Below are positions 27,983-37,778 of a stretch of DNA of 64,000 nucleotides, piece after piece. The notes under the pieces were generated by a model that was not told the DNA's origin, searched no databases, and was given only the letters and a program-made list of their open reading frames with translations. A program made the translations under genes and the position numbers. Source of the DNA: an uncultured Anaerofilum sp. (lineage in GTDB: Bacteria; Bacillota; Clostridia; Oscillospirales; Ruminococcaceae); contig CALWZC010000003.1 in the NCBI GenBank assembly GCA_944385935.1, positions 1 through 64,000 of the forward strand, written 5' to 3'. How positions within the stretch are numbered: the stretch's first letter is position 1; every line of letters starts with the position of its first letter.

Positions 27983-28318
27983 ATGCAAGAAATAAAAGAA
28001 TTGCCCGCCTGTCCTGTGGAAACAACCCTCATGTTAATAGGTGATAAATGGAAAGTCCTTATTTTGCGTGACTTGATTTCTGGAACCAAACGCTTTGGAG
28101 AACTGAAAAAGTCAATCGGTTCTGTTTCTCAAAAAGTCCTCACCGCACAGCTTCGGGATATGGAAGAAAAAGGGCTTGTAAATCGTAAGGTTTATGCAGA
28201 AGTACCTCCCCGGGTGGAATACACCCTCACCGAAACAGGATATAGCCTAAAACCGATTCTTGATGCTATGTGGAAATGGGGAGAAAGTTACAAGAAACAA
28301 ATCCATACACAAGAATAA
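27983..28318 (+). CDS. HxlR-family regulator
   Basis: 111 residues from ATG 27983 behind GGAGAG. The CPVETTLMLIGDKWKVLILRD opening with its conserved Cys, then RFGELKKSIGSVSQKVLTAQ and VPPRVEYTLTETG, are textbook HxlR/YodB. The Cys (residue ~9) can sense electrophiles by thiol modification. Divergent from the flavin-domain gene, its likely target. Confidence 0.9.
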   Translation: MQEIKELPACPVETTLMLIGDKWKVLILRDLISGTKRFGELKKSIGSVSQKVLTAQLRDMEEKGLVNRKVYAEVPPRVEYTLTETGYSLKPILDAMWKWGESYKKQIHTQE

Positions 28319-28399
28319 AAAAGCGAATCTTGATTAGAAAAACAAGGTTCAATTTTTACGGATTAGTGGACTGCTGCCTATTAAATTCTCATGTGATAT

Positions 28400-28523
28400 T
28401 TTACCGTACATGAACATTGGCGTCAGCGTTATCGTTGCCATAGCCTTCCAGAAGGTTGATGACACCTCAGATGCCAAAGCTGGCACCAAGTGCAACTACC
28501 AGCGTTTGAAGAATGCCGTACAT
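28400..28523 (-). pseudogene. Maff2-family conjugative-element protein relic
   Basis: AAGGAGG precedes an ATG at 28523. The translation MYGILQTLVVALGASFGI*GVINLLEGYGNDN matches the small Maff2 membrane protein of Gram-positive conjugative elements (LGxGLGIWGVINLLEGYGNDNPG), with the Trp codon changed to TGA at 28467-28469 and the rest lost. It is a marker that an integrative conjugative element once lay here. Nothing else is readable in 28319-28700. Confidence 0.75.
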
Positions 28524-28709
28524 TTTCCTCCTTAATGATAGAAATAAATTGATAATTTCACCATAATTTCGTCATATACACCTGTCAGAAGAATGATGAT
28601 GTAAAAATAGCCATATAACTGAATAATACTCCCCAGCGATGTAAATGCAATAACTGCCAATATCTAAAAATATTCATTGATATGTGAAGGTATAAACTTT
28701 GTAAATATA

Positions 28710-28742
28710 AAAAGAGCAGTAGATTAGATCTACTGCTCTTTT
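28710..28742. terminator. bidirectional terminator
   Basis: AAAAGAGCAGTAGAT pairs perfectly with ATCTACTGCTCTTTT around a three-base loop; T runs on both sides. It serves the SDR gene at 28805 on the minus strand. Confidence 0.85.
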
Positions 28743-28804
28743 ATGCTGTTTCAAATCAATTATTAATTCTTGTTAAATATGCTTCACAATATTGTACAAT
28801 AATC

Positions 28805-29440
28805 TTAACTCCCTATAATAGGCATGGAATGAATGAACTCATCAGAATCAAGTGTTTTAACCATAAATGCACCAATATCTTCACGGGATATTGCGAATTT
28901 CATTTTTATATCACCAAAACCAACTTTTACTTTTCCTGTATATAACGTGTCTTTTGGTGCCATGAAACGAACAATAGTCCATTCTAAATCAGATTTCTTT
29001 ATCATTTCCCCAATCGCTACCGTCTCTTTTTTCGCTTGTGTAAAAATAAGTCCTGCCATAATTCCTGGAGCCACTGTAACAAATGATTTTTTATCTTTTT
29101 CAAAGTGAATACTGGGCGTTCCCCAATCTACCAACCTTTTGACACGATTACTTTTCATTGCCTTTATTAGAGTTTTATGTCCCGCTAATGATTCCATTCT
29201 TGCATAGTTTCTCTTCATAGGGATGCCAACACACCAAATCACAGCGTCTTGTCCTGCCATCGCCTCTGTTATCTTTTTTGCGTCAGTAACCTCTCCTTGA
29301 ATCACGGTCAAATTTTTATCTTGATTGGATGTTTTGCTTGAATCTCGCACATAAGCAGTAACATTGTGTCCATTTTGGAGTGCATGTTTAACTGCCCACT
29401 TTCCAATACCACCATTTGCGCCAAATATCATTATGTTCAT
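28805..29440 (-). CDS. NAD(P)-binding atypical SDR (NmrA/YwnB-like)
   Basis: 211 residues. Glycine motif GANGGIGKWAVKHAL at residues 7-21 binds NAD(P); GEVTDAKKITEAMAGQDAVIW and TIVRF follow the atypical short-chain dehydrogenase pattern without the Tyr-x-x-x-Lys pair. Quinone or flavin reductase/NADPH sensor is the typical description. Divergent from the second HxlR regulator, which probably controls it. ATG behind AAAAAGGAG. Confidence 0.85.
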   Translation of the reverse strand: MNIMIFGANGGIGKWAVKHALQNGHNVTAYVRDSSKTSNQDKNLTVIQGEVTDAKKITEAMAGQDAVIWCVGIPMKRNYARMESLAGHKTLIKAMKSNRVKRLVDWGTPSIHFEKDKKSFVTVAPGIMAGLIFTQAKKETVAIGEMIKKSDLEWTIVRFMAPKDTLYTGKVKVGFGDIKMKFAISREDIGAFMVKTLDSDEFIHSMPIIGS

Positions 29441-29557
29441 AGTAAATACTCCTTTTTATTCATTTACAATTATCAATATAGATTGTATAATCACAAATAA
29501 CAAGTACATTATTTTTTAAGAGATACTATTAAATTTAATAGTATTAGAGGATTTACA

Positions 29558-29923
29558 ATGAGACATGATTATATGAACAATATAGCATCCTGCCCTGTTG
29601 CAAATATGCAAAAAATCATCCGAGGAAAATGGACAATGGTAATCATATATTTCCTGAGCCAGAATCCGGTCCTTCGATTTAGCGAGTTAAAACGTAAAAT
29701 GCCGCAAGTTACCGAAGCAAATCTCACAAAGGAGCTGCGTACACTTGAGTCTTTCGGTTTAATTCATAGGGAAGTTTATCGTGAAGTTCCACCTAGAGTA
29801 GAATATTCTTTGACCACCATTGGTAGAGAAATTATCCCTGTTTTAGAAGCACTTGAAAAATGGGCTTTAGAGTACGAAGCTACTATCATTAAAAACGGAA
29901 ATATAACGGATTCCTCTAAATAA
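29558..29923 (+). CDS. HxlR-family regulator
   Basis: 121 residues. SCPVANMQKIIRGKWTMVII with the sensor Cys at residue ~11, FSELKRKMPQVTEANLTKEL (recognition helix region), EVPPRVEYSLTTIG. ATG behind GAGG. Divergent from the SDR gene; second copy of the same regulator-reductase arrangement within 2 kb. Confidence 0.9.
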   Translation: MRHDYMNNIASCPVANMQKIIRGKWTMVIIYFLSQNPVLRFSELKRKMPQVTEANLTKELRTLESFGLIHREVYREVPPRVEYSLTTIGREIIPVLEALEKWALEYEATIIKNGNITDSSK

Positions 29924-29932
29924 TACAAAACT

Positions 29933-30112
29933 ATGCTTAGAAGAAAAAACACCACACACAGAGAAACGCTCTATGCCGCCAATGGCTACGTGACTGCATG
30001 GTTTATGTGGCAACTGCAAGGAGATATGTACGCTGCCAGTGCCTTCACAGGTGATGAACCTGAAATTATGAGAAATTCGCTGTATCAAGATCAATGTGCT
30101 GATTTGAGTTAA
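29933..30112 (+). pseudogene. alpha/beta-hydrolase C-terminal fragment
   Basis: A 59-codon frame, YAANGYVTAWFMWQLQGDMY then EPEIMRNSLYQDQ, is recognisable as the end of clostridial dienelactone-hydrolase-like proteins. No N-terminal part or ribosome site precedes it; it begins ten bases after the HxlR stop. A remnant of a lost target gene. Confidence 0.6.
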
Positions 30113-30252
30113 GTAAAGAGGAGCCAGTATAGCTGATTACAAGATATGGGCATGGTACAACATTGCAGAAATCTGTGTAGACTCGGTATCGTTGGAGGAA
30201 CCGCTCTGGTTGACAATCACAAATGTAAAGAGTTCTATAAACAGCAAAAGTC

Positions 30253-30294
30253 AAAAAGAGAGCCAACTGACTAAAATCAGCTGGCTCTCTTTTT
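30253..30294. terminator. strong bidirectional terminator
   Basis: AAAAAGAGAGCCA pairs with TGGCTCTCTTTTT, with further AACTGA/TCAGCT pairing inside. It separates the HxlR side from the convergent esterase gene. Confidence 0.85.
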
Positions 30295-30371
30295 GTGACT
30301 TTCAAGAAAATGTTCTTGTTTTACTATTACAACACGGACATAATAATTATGAATTCAATCAATTTATGCAA

Positions 30372-31328
30372 TTAATGGTTGTCCATATATTTTTTCAGAT
30401 AATAATGAATGATATCAACATACTGTTGTATTTTATCTGGATCAAACAACATCCCATGACCTGAATTGGGAAACTCAATGTATGTATAATCCACCCCATA
30501 TTTTTCCAAGGCATCAATAAGAGAATATTTAAGCTGAACTGGCACCACCTTATCCTTGGGGCCATAGGCCATCACTGTAGGTACTGTTTGTTCATTTACC
30601 AATAGAGCAGGAGAGATTTCCTTTATAATTGCTTCAAACTCTCCGCTTGCAATCATATCATGCGTGACGACCTTGCCTGAACCTACAGACGCAGACAACA
30701 ACATATTTTCTTCTGTGGTATCACCCCATACCTCAGGCTCAAAAGTAGCTGGTCCCGTCATTTGAAATACCAGCTTGACCGGAATTGGAGATACTTCTGC
30801 ATCACGGTAGGCGTATAGCATAGCCAGATACCCACCGGCAGAATCTCCGGAAGTAGCCATCTCGGTAATATGATACCCAATATCAGCAGCTTTCTCTTTA
30901 ATTGAGCTTACCTGTTCTAAAATTTGCTCATACATTTTGTTGAAATTAGACTCATGTGCGCCGTCCTTTAAAGTATAGTTGACCGAAGTGCATATATAGC
31001 CTTTTGAAGTAAAATATTTACAAAGCCTTTCTCCGTCTGATTTGTCTCCGAAGGTAAATCCACCACCATGGATATAAACAATTAGAGTTTGGTCTTTTTC
31101 TTTGTCTGCATTAACAGGAATGTATAAATCATATCCAGTTTTGTCAGCTTCATTTAAATCAATATCCCGGTATATGGTGCCTACCTGATCGCTCCAATCC
31201 GTTTTCCATGCGGCATAGGCCTTCCTTAGAATAACTGCCATTCCAACCTGAAAAGAAATAACAATAGCTATGGCAAAATCGATTATACAGGCAACAGCAA
31301 ATCCAACATTCAGTAGTGTTCGTTTCAT
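30372..31328 (-). CDS. membrane-anchored alpha/beta hydrolase (esterase/lipase)
   Basis: 318 residues from ATG 31328 (MKRTLLNVGFAVAC...), with an N-terminal membrane anchor (residues ~5-30) and the catalytic domain outside. Hormone-sensitive-lipase style: oxyanion HGGGFTFGD, nucleophile GDSAGG, late Asp near GPKDKV and His in NSGHGM. Esterase of unknown substrate. Follows the broken homologue upstream, so the two were probably a tandem pair under the divergent TetR regulator. Confidence 0.85.
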   Translation of the reverse strand: MKRTLLNVGFAVACIIDFAIAIVISFQVGMAVILRKAYAAWKTDWSDQVGTIYRDIDLNEADKTGYDLYIPVNADKEKDQTLIVYIHGGGFTFGDKSDGERLCKYFTSKGYICTSVNYTLKDGAHESNFNKMYEQILEQVSSIKEKAADIGYHITEMATSGDSAGGYLAMLYAYRDAEVSPIPVKLVFQMTGPATFEPEVWGDTTEENMLLSASVGSGKVVTHDMIASGEFEAIIKEISPALLVNEQTVPTVMAYGPKDKVVPVQLKYSLIDALEKYGVDYTYIEFPNSGHGMLFDPDKIQQYVDIIHYYLKKYMDNH

Positions 31329-31456
31329 ATTAATTCCCCGCTCAAAACATGGATAAAAAAGCTTTGGATGCTGTGACACCAATTACACATCCAACCAAAG
31401 TAACGACAATAATAGTGATAAGTTTCTTTTTCATAATGCTTGCACCTTTTTTGCGT

Positions 31457-32341
31457 TTAATTGTCAAATTGTTGGTACAGCCAAGCACCGATCCCCTCCT
31501 CCGCTTTGCGGGCTATGCGCTCTTGCTCGGGAGATTTGCCGGGCTTATTATTCAGCTTGTCGTATTCGGGATTATTTTCTTCAATAAAACCATGTATCGC
31601 ACCGCCATACTGTTTCACTTCAGTATGCACTCCATTTTCCTCTAATGCGTCTCGGTATGACAAGCTCCCATTGCTAATGGGATCATTATCTGCCAATACA
31701 AAAAGGGCTGGTGCGATTGATGCTTGCTGCTCTTGTGACAGCTTATTGTAGTTTTCCAATGCACTGCCAAGATAGGGATAACACAGCACTTGTGTTGCTA
31801 TATCAATATTTTGTGCCTTCAATTCGATAACTGCTGCTATGGCATGACACCCGCCCGCAGAATAGCCCATTACACAAAAGCTATTGGGATCAGCACCATA
31901 CTGCTTGGCATTGTGTTTGAAGTATCGAATAACATCTACAACTTCTTGTGTACCATCTCCAATGGTAATCCCATCTTTTGCAAGACGATAGTTAATGGTA
32001 ACAACTATGACATTCCATTTTCTTGAGATACGATCGCTTTGCGTATCTAAAGTATCCGCATCTCCGCCAATGAAAGCACCTCCGTGAAGATTAAATACGA
32101 CTGGAAGATTATCCCCTTCTTCTGGAAGATACAAATTGACATCCACTGGATCCTTTCCATTCCGAGGAACATCAAACTGTACTCCCAATAGTTCCTTATC
32201 TGATTTTGACATTTGTGCCTGATCCGCTGCATAGCTTTGCACCAACTTTCAAGTAGAATATGCCAGAACGCCTACACCTACGGCTATCAGTATCAAAATA
32301 CACAAAAGTATGATACCAATTATCTTGATCGCTTTTTTCAC
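31457..32341 (-). pseudogene. alpha/beta hydrolase with in-frame TGA
   Basis: GTG at 32341 behind AGAGGTG starts an anchor (VKKAIKIIGIILLCILILIA) that meets TGA at 32249-32251. The same frame then runs on for 264 codons with HGGAFIGGDAD, GYSAGG, an Asp at LADNDPIS and GAIHGF, a full hydrolase. A restart at GTG 32245 might still make a cytoplasmic form without the anchor. Adjacent TetR gene is divergent. Confidence 0.75.
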
Positions 32342-32444
32342 AGAAACACCTCTTGACTTTTCGATGAGACAACTGTATCGTATTTACAGCAGCTAGTCAA
32401 GTATATCACTAAAAACGAGACACTTATAGGAGTATTGTATCATC

Positions 32445-32942
32445 ATGAATAATCAAGAAAAAAACACCTATGTCCGTGAACAGCTTACACGTGCTCTACT
32501 TTATCTGTTACAAACAAAAAAGCTGGATGACATCTCTGTCAGCGAACTTACGCAGCAGGCCCAAGTGAGCAGAGCATCTTTTTACCGCAACTACCAAAGT
32601 CTCTCCGATATTTTGTTCCAATACGATAAATTTTTGATTAACGAATGGGCTACAAGATTTGAGAATGACCCTTCTTCAAGTTTTTCTATTGTATTTGGAA
32701 GTTTGTTTCAGTACTACAAAGACAACGCTGATTTTTATTTTCTGCTATACAAAAATGGATTGACAGAAACAATTCTGGAAACTATCAAAGCCCGCTTTGA
32801 TATAAATGATAGACTGGAGAATAAGGACGCTTATACAAAATCTTTTTGGGCTTATGGAATCTATGGATGGGTAATGGAATGGATGAAGCGTGGGATGGTA
32901 GAAGAGTTCCCTGATATAAATGCCATGTTTACCTTTCAATAG
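32445..32942 (+). CDS. TetR-family regulator
   Basis: 165 residues. N-terminal helix-turn-helix (LTRALLYLLQTKKLDDISVS, ELTQQAQVSRASFYRNY) with the FYRNY recognition helix; ligand domain of about 110 residues with a C-terminal TetR_C_8-like part. Divergent from the esterase pair and probably its repressor. The 103-bp gap holds GAGACA-type repeats but no clear operator. Confidence 0.85.
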   Translation: MNNQEKNTYVREQLTRALLYLLQTKKLDDISVSELTQQAQVSRASFYRNYQSLSDILFQYDKFLINEWATRFENDPSSSFSIVFGSLFQYYKDNADFYFLLYKNGLTETILETIKARFDINDRLENKDAYTKSFWAYGIYGWVMEWMKRGMVEEFPDINAMFTFQ

Positions 32943-33106
32943 CCATTTTGAGGTAGCGCACAACCAGCAATCAGGGTATCAAAGTGTTCATGGGTGATGC
33001 GCCCTATAGCGAAAGACTCATAGAGCTTTTTGATGATAGTATTTAGCTCACCAATCCTCTTTTTCTCTTGGTTCAGCTTCCGCTTGGTTTCCTTTGTCGC
33101 TTCCAT
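32936..33106 (-). pseudogene. serine recombinase fragment (middle part)
   Basis: The reading KRIGELNTIIKKLYESFAIG, RITHEHFDTLIAGC is the coiled-coil middle of large serine recombinases of the TnpX/Tn4451 type (ELD.L..KLYED...GKI..ERF..L). It is cut at both ends. A C-terminal and a zinc-ribbon fragment of the same kind lie at 35258-35890, on the far side of the MarR-MATE pair. Confidence 0.65.
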
Positions 33107-33240
33107 TTTGAACACTATTAAGTTAATTGGCTGGATGATTGTCGTACCTTCCGAAATAGCACATTTCATCATAAGAATAATATATTTGCGTGCGCACACA
33201 TTTTATGACAGAATGAGTAACAAGAATGGAGGAATAGATT

Positions 33241-33683
33241 ATGAATACATTGCTAAAATGGCTTTCAGTGGCGGACCGCTTTTCTAAATTGTACCTGGAT
33301 AAATTGTTGGCGGTTCATGTGGCCAGCATATGTTCCTAATCAAAATTTGTAAAAATCCAGGACTTCTACAGGATTCGCTGATTGATACCATATACCTGCA
33401 CCCTAGCAATATTGTGCGCATGGTAGCGGCACTTGAAAACAAGGGGTTTTTGACCCGAAAACCCTGTGAAAAGGACAAACGAACATGGCAGCTCTTTCCG
33501 ACCGACAAGGCGGTCGCTTTGATTGCGGATGTGGACGCCGCCTGTGCGCAAACAGAAGCTGTGCTTTTACAAAACTTCAGCGAGGATGAAAAAGTGGCCT
33601 TCAAAAAATCTTTGATTCATATGGGGAAGAATATTGCTTCCGCAATGAATGTTTATCGGGAGGAAGATGAGTTCGATGGCTGA
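33241..33683 (+). pseudogene. MarR-family regulator, frameshifted
   Basis: ATG behind GGAGG opens MNTLLKWLSVADRFSKLYLD and meets a stop at 33337. The neighbouring frame goes on QHMFLIKICKNPGLLQDSLI, LHPSNIVRMVAALENKGFLT and a normal C-terminus. The change lies between 33310 and 33330 and is not in a homopolymer. Whole length about 147 residues. It would control the MATE exporter behind it, whose start overlaps its stop. Confidence 0.8.
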
Positions 33684-35034
33684 AAATCAACTGGAATACG
33701 AAAAAGTTTCCACCTTGTTACGAAGGTTTGCTTTACCTAGCATTACCTCCACGCTAGTCAGCTCCCTCTACAATATTGTCGATCAAATCTTTATCGGGCA
33801 GGGAGTCGGCTATCTTGGTAATGCGGCCACCAATGTTTCCTATCCTTTCTCTACGATTTGTCTAGCAATTTCCCTTCTGGTTGGGATCGGAAGCGAATCC
33901 CAGTTTTCTCTGCTCTTAGGACAAAAGAAACCTGAACAGGCAGCAAAAGTTGCCGGAAGTGGTATTGTACTTATGGCTGTGGCTGGAGTACTCTATACTG
34001 TTCTGGGCAAACTTATGCTGGAGCCACTGCTTCAGATATTTGGTGCTACTGCAGATGTGCTACCATACGCCTGCCAGTATGCAGGGATCACACTCCTCGG
34101 AATGCCGTTCCTCATCGTCACAAATGGCCTGAGCAACCTCATCCGGGCGGATGGCAGCCCAAGGTACTCCATGTTTTGTATGGTTTCCGGTGCAATCGCC
34201 AATACAATTCTTGATCCAATCTTTATCTTTGTCTGCGACTGGGGTGTAGTCGGTGCCGCTCTAGCTACAGTTATTGGACAGCTTCTCTCATTTGTACTGG
34301 CTGTGGGTTATTTGTAGAGATTTAAGACAATCCAGCTTGGTAGAGGTGATTTCCGTGTCACTTTGCGTGGCACACTGAAAACGTTTGCAATGGGTGTCAG
34401 CAGTTGCGTGAATCAGGTTGCTATCACTCTTGTTCAGATCGTCCTCAATAATTCGCTAACCTATTATGGCGCACAGTCCGTTTATGGCACGGACATCCCA
34501 CTGGCTGCCTGCGGAATCGTTATGAAAACAAATGCCATATTGCTATCTATCATCGTCGGTATTTCCCAAGGAGTACAGCCATTGATTGGTTACAATTACG
34601 GTTCAAAGCAGTATAAGCGTGTTCGGGAAGCCTATATGCTTTCCATCAAATGGAATTTTATCATATCTGCCATAGGTTTCTGCTTATTTGAATTTTTCCC
34701 CTATCAGATTGTATCAATATTTGGCAGCGGCAATGCATTGTACATGGAGTTCTCAGTCAAATTCATGCGTATTTTTCTGTTCATGGTAATCGTGAACAGT
34801 GTACAGCTGCTTTCCTCAAACTTTTTTACTGCAATTGGAAAAGCAACCCGTGGGCTACTGCTTGCTCTGACGCGGCAGGTGTTTTTCTTAATTCCGCTGC
34901 TTCTTCTGCTGCCGCTATGGCTTGGTATAGATGGTGTTATATTGGCAGGTCCTATCGCCGACTTTATTGCCTTTGTCGCTTCTGTGACACTTGTGCAAAA
35001 GGAATTGCAACAGCAAGCGGCACTTTTGAATTGA
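33667..35034 (+). pseudogene. MATE-family multidrug exporter with in-frame TAG
   Basis: About 455 codons and twelve membrane segments, with typical MATE stretches (NIVDQIFIGQGVGYLGNAA, then GQLLSF). The frame is interrupted once by TAG at 34315-34317 in the loop after the sixth segment. Both halves are otherwise open and well conserved, so this is a recent nonsense change. Na+/H+-driven drug efflux when intact. Coupled to the equally broken MarR gene. Confidence 0.85.
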
Positions 35035-35257
35035 TGACAGAAAAAGCTCTAACAGATAACACATGGTCTGCCAGAACTTTTTGCAGAAATTATGGCCTGC
35101 TTATTTTTTAATTTTAAAGTGGACTGGCGTTTATTAAATTCTTTTGTGTTACTTTATGGAATCTGAGCATTGTTTGTATGCAATAAAGAAGCAATAAAAG
35201 TGTAAAAAATTTTGCCATTTCTGTTCGACTTTTAGGGTTCTGTTTGATAGGTTGGTC
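35035..35257. other. spacer with a sequence similar to 28362-28400
   Basis: The stretch 35117-35155 begins AGTGGACTG and contains TATTAAATTCT, like 28362-28400 downstream of the other accessory block. No gene visible. Confidence 0.35.
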
Positions 35258-35890
35258 TTATGCTTTGGGGAAGTTAATTTTGCCAACAAAGCTGTAATAA
35301 ATCTCAATATTCTGCCTACTGGTGCTGTTCTGATTGTAGCTGCACTCATGTACTATGATTTTCTCTACTATTTTCTGTAAGAGGGTAGAATCAGTTCTTT
35401 AAAAACAAGATACTTACGCACAATCTCCATGAATTTCTCGGCGTTAAGGATGGCTGTCTATGACTTGTCCAGTTCAGCTTGCGGGGAAGAGTTCTTTCGC
35501 TTTTCGTCGATTTTATTCTGCTGAACAAGCAGCTTTACAAAGCGGCTTTTTGTTTTTGGAGGTGAATTCTGTCACTTGCCAGAGATTTGCCAAAACACCA
35601 GCAATCAGCAGGTCAACACAGAACAATATACCTGAGAACAGCTCCACTTCGTCATAGCGATTCGTACGTTTGCTCTGCTTGTGTGTAACTCCTCCACCCA
35701 TTCTAAGGATATGTACCAGGGTGTTTAGTTGTCCATTTGCACTCATAGCTAGGATGATAGCAGCAGGCACCGCCAGTCCGTTGATATTCCAACGTCCTAG
35801 CGTGGAGATTTGCTGCTCCATAAGGATACAGGCAATCTTGGTCGGGCCGTTCCCGGCAAGGCAAAGCTGGTAAATCTGTTATCACCCTGT
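35258..35890 (-). pseudogene. large serine recombinase remnant (TnpX-like)
   Basis: In order on the minus strand: LCLAGNGPTKIACILMEQQI (recombinase domain), KQSKRTNRYDEVELFSGILFC (zinc-ribbon entry), VQQNKIDEKRK, NAEKFMEIVRKY and KIVEKIIVHE...IEIYYSFVGKI (DUF4368-type end), stop at 35258. At least three frame changes and a TAG break it. The catalytic N-terminus is missing. These enzymes move elements such as Tn4451; the relic marks a dead mobile element next to the MATE genes. Confidence 0.75.
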
Positions 35891-36014
35891 GTGCTGTTCA
35901 CTCTGTCATGATGATTTTTCCAAAAATGTTTATCATGTCACGCAATTGGTAGAAAAATCCAAAATTTTGTGATATACTTTAATCAAAATTTTTTAAAGAT
36001 TTTGGGGGTTACAA

Positions 36015-36533
36015 GTGAAAAAATATTTACCATTAATTTTAATGGTGTGGCCATATCTATTTGGTTTATATGTCACACTTCCAGACGGATTGGACGGAAA
36101 TATTTATATGGTTCTGTTGCTTGCGTATATTATCTTAACGGTACTTGTTTATGTTTTGAACATACGAAACGCCTTTACCTATAACGGAAATGACGCTGCA
36201 CTAAAATTAGCTTTTTATAATATGATAATCAAACTCATACATATCCCATTTTATTTGTATGTATTCGCTGTTGGGATTGTGTGTATAGTGGCAATGGTTG
36301 TGCCTGCTTTCGTGTTTATTTCTCCAATGATTATAATGATGCTGTTTTTCATAGACTGGTTTTTAATGTTAACTTCTTCCATGTATGGAATTAGTGCTGC
36401 AATAAAATCGTCAAGAGAGGGTATGATTTCAAAAAAAGCCGCTTTATTATATGGCATATTTCACTGTATATTCGTAACAGATATAATAAGTGCTATCCTT
36501 TTGTATAAGGAAATCAAGCGCAATAATAAATAG
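36015..36533 (+). CDS. membrane protein (DUF6652-like)
   Basis: 172 residues from GTG 36015 behind GGGGGTTACAA. Four to five hydrophobic segments, conserved opening LPLILMVWPYLFGLY. I associate this with DUF6652; function unknown. Followed by a terminator hairpin, so monocistronic. Confidence 0.65.
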   Translation: MKKYLPLILMVWPYLFGLYVTLPDGLDGNIYMVLLLAYIILTVLVYVLNIRNAFTYNGNDAALKLAFYNMIIKLIHIPFYLYVFAVGIVCIVAMVVPAFVFISPMIIMMLFFIDWFLMLTSSMYGISAAIKSSREGMISKKAALLYGIFHCIFVTDIISAILLYKEIKRNNK

Positions 36534-36973
36534 CACCCAAACAATAAATTAAAGTAATCATAAGCATAGTTGCCAGCGGGCATGTTTCCCAGCATGCCCG
36601 CTTTCTTGTACCCGACTCGTGTAGTAATATAAGTCAATCTTTGTGTAGCTGTCGTTTCGGCTTCCAGTGCTTTCATCATCTTGTCGGCTGCGGTAGCAGT
36701 TGTCTCTTTGAAAAAATCAGATACAACACGTACATATTTCCTCTTGTGGATTTCTATTACGCTGTCAAGGCGGCGGGCATTGGTTCAGGTAATCTGCTTG
36801 TTATCTTTATTAGGTTACTCCTTTCAATTATTCATCAGATTTTCAGCTGTTCCAGCTTGACCATTGTGTTTTCTCGTGTAAGTTGCTGCCTTCTCCATAG
36901 TAGGTGGCATGGAGCTTTTCCCCTTCTGAAAATGGTCTTTTAGGAATCCTCTTTAATAAATAATATATGTGTT
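36534..36973. other. relic-bearing gap
   Basis: Beyond the terminator, the minus strand gives broken readable pieces (VRVVSDFFKETTATAADKMM, KALEAETTATQRLTYITTRV) that look like the end of a lost mobile-element or chaperone-like gene. I cannot identify it. No intact ORF. Confidence 0.35.
36576..36601 (+). terminator. terminator behind the membrane protein gene
   Basis: GCGGGCATG/CATGCCCGC with an eight-base loop followed by TTTCTT on the plus strand. Confidence 0.75.
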
Positions 36974-37504
36974 TTATCTTTTTTCATAAACCAAATCAAC
37001 AATTCCATTATACTCCTCTGTTCTGATTAATCGGAATTGCTTTTCATTAGAGCTATCAGAAAACAGTTTTATTCCTTGCCCTAGTAGTGTTGGTATAATT
37101 GAAATATGATATTCATCAATCAAATTATTTTCTATTAACTGCTGAGCAATGCTGGCACCACCACAAATCCAGATGTTTTTTCCGGACTGACTTTTTAATG
37201 TTTGGATAAACTCGATAATATCATCATTTATGAAGAAAGTATCCGCTTTGTTTTCTTTTTTCTTGTGTGTTAATATATAGCTGATTTTTCCTTCATAGGG
37301 ATTCTTTTCAGGGGACAACTCGGTTATAATTTGACGGTATGTGTTCCATCCCATTATCACTGTATCAATTGTTTCATAGAACGAGGGATAACTACCACTG
37401 GCTTCTGGTCCACTTCCATCACCAACCAGCCAACCGACATTTCCATTATTCTTGGCTATATATCCATCAATACTCATGGCAATATATAAAATCACTTTTC
37501 TCAT
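36974..37504 (-). CDS. dihydrofolate-reductase-like (RibD C-terminal domain) protein
   Basis: 176 residues from ATG 37504 (MRKVILYIAMSIDGYIAK). Motifs of the YyaP/YwjB family: SIDGYIA, VIMGWNTYRQI, WICGGASIAQQLI and LIDEYHISIIPTLLGQGIKLF. NADPH-binding reductase fold; not the housekeeping DHFR. Substrate unknown. Single gene; the preceding 270 bases contain only a broken frame. Confidence 0.85.
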   Translation of the reverse strand: MRKVILYIAMSIDGYIAKNNGNVGWLVGDGSGPEASGSYPSFYETIDTVIMGWNTYRQIITELSPEKNPYEGKISYILTHKKKENKADTFFINDDIIEFIQTLKSQSGKNIWICGGASIAQQLIENNLIDEYHISIIPTLLGQGIKLFSDSSNEKQFRLIRTEEYNGIVDLVYEKR

Positions 37505-37778
37505 ATTAATAATACCTACATAATTTAAAATAGAAACTTTACGTACTAGAGGCAAACAGCATTGTATACTGTTTGCGGACGGCAAGTCCACAAGGGATAA
37601 GCGCACAAACGGCACAAAAAGTTTTCTGTACAGTGGGTCTTTCTCAAACATATATCATTTTTGCTTTTATGATGTCCTTTGACCATCAGGAAACCATTTC
37701 TGATTTCCCGTTCAGTAGTGTTACTGGTGGGTGTTGGGTATTTCATTTTCTGGATGGGAATAGTCAGCTTATAAAAAG

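Noticed and set aside
28400..34317. TGA in the Maff2 relic and esterase and TAG in the MATE gene as signs of stop-codon reassignment
   Set aside because: TGA, TAA and TAG all end intact genes here, many by ATGA overlaps in the core operon (xseA/xseB, nadK/argR). The interrupted genes lie only in the decaying region.
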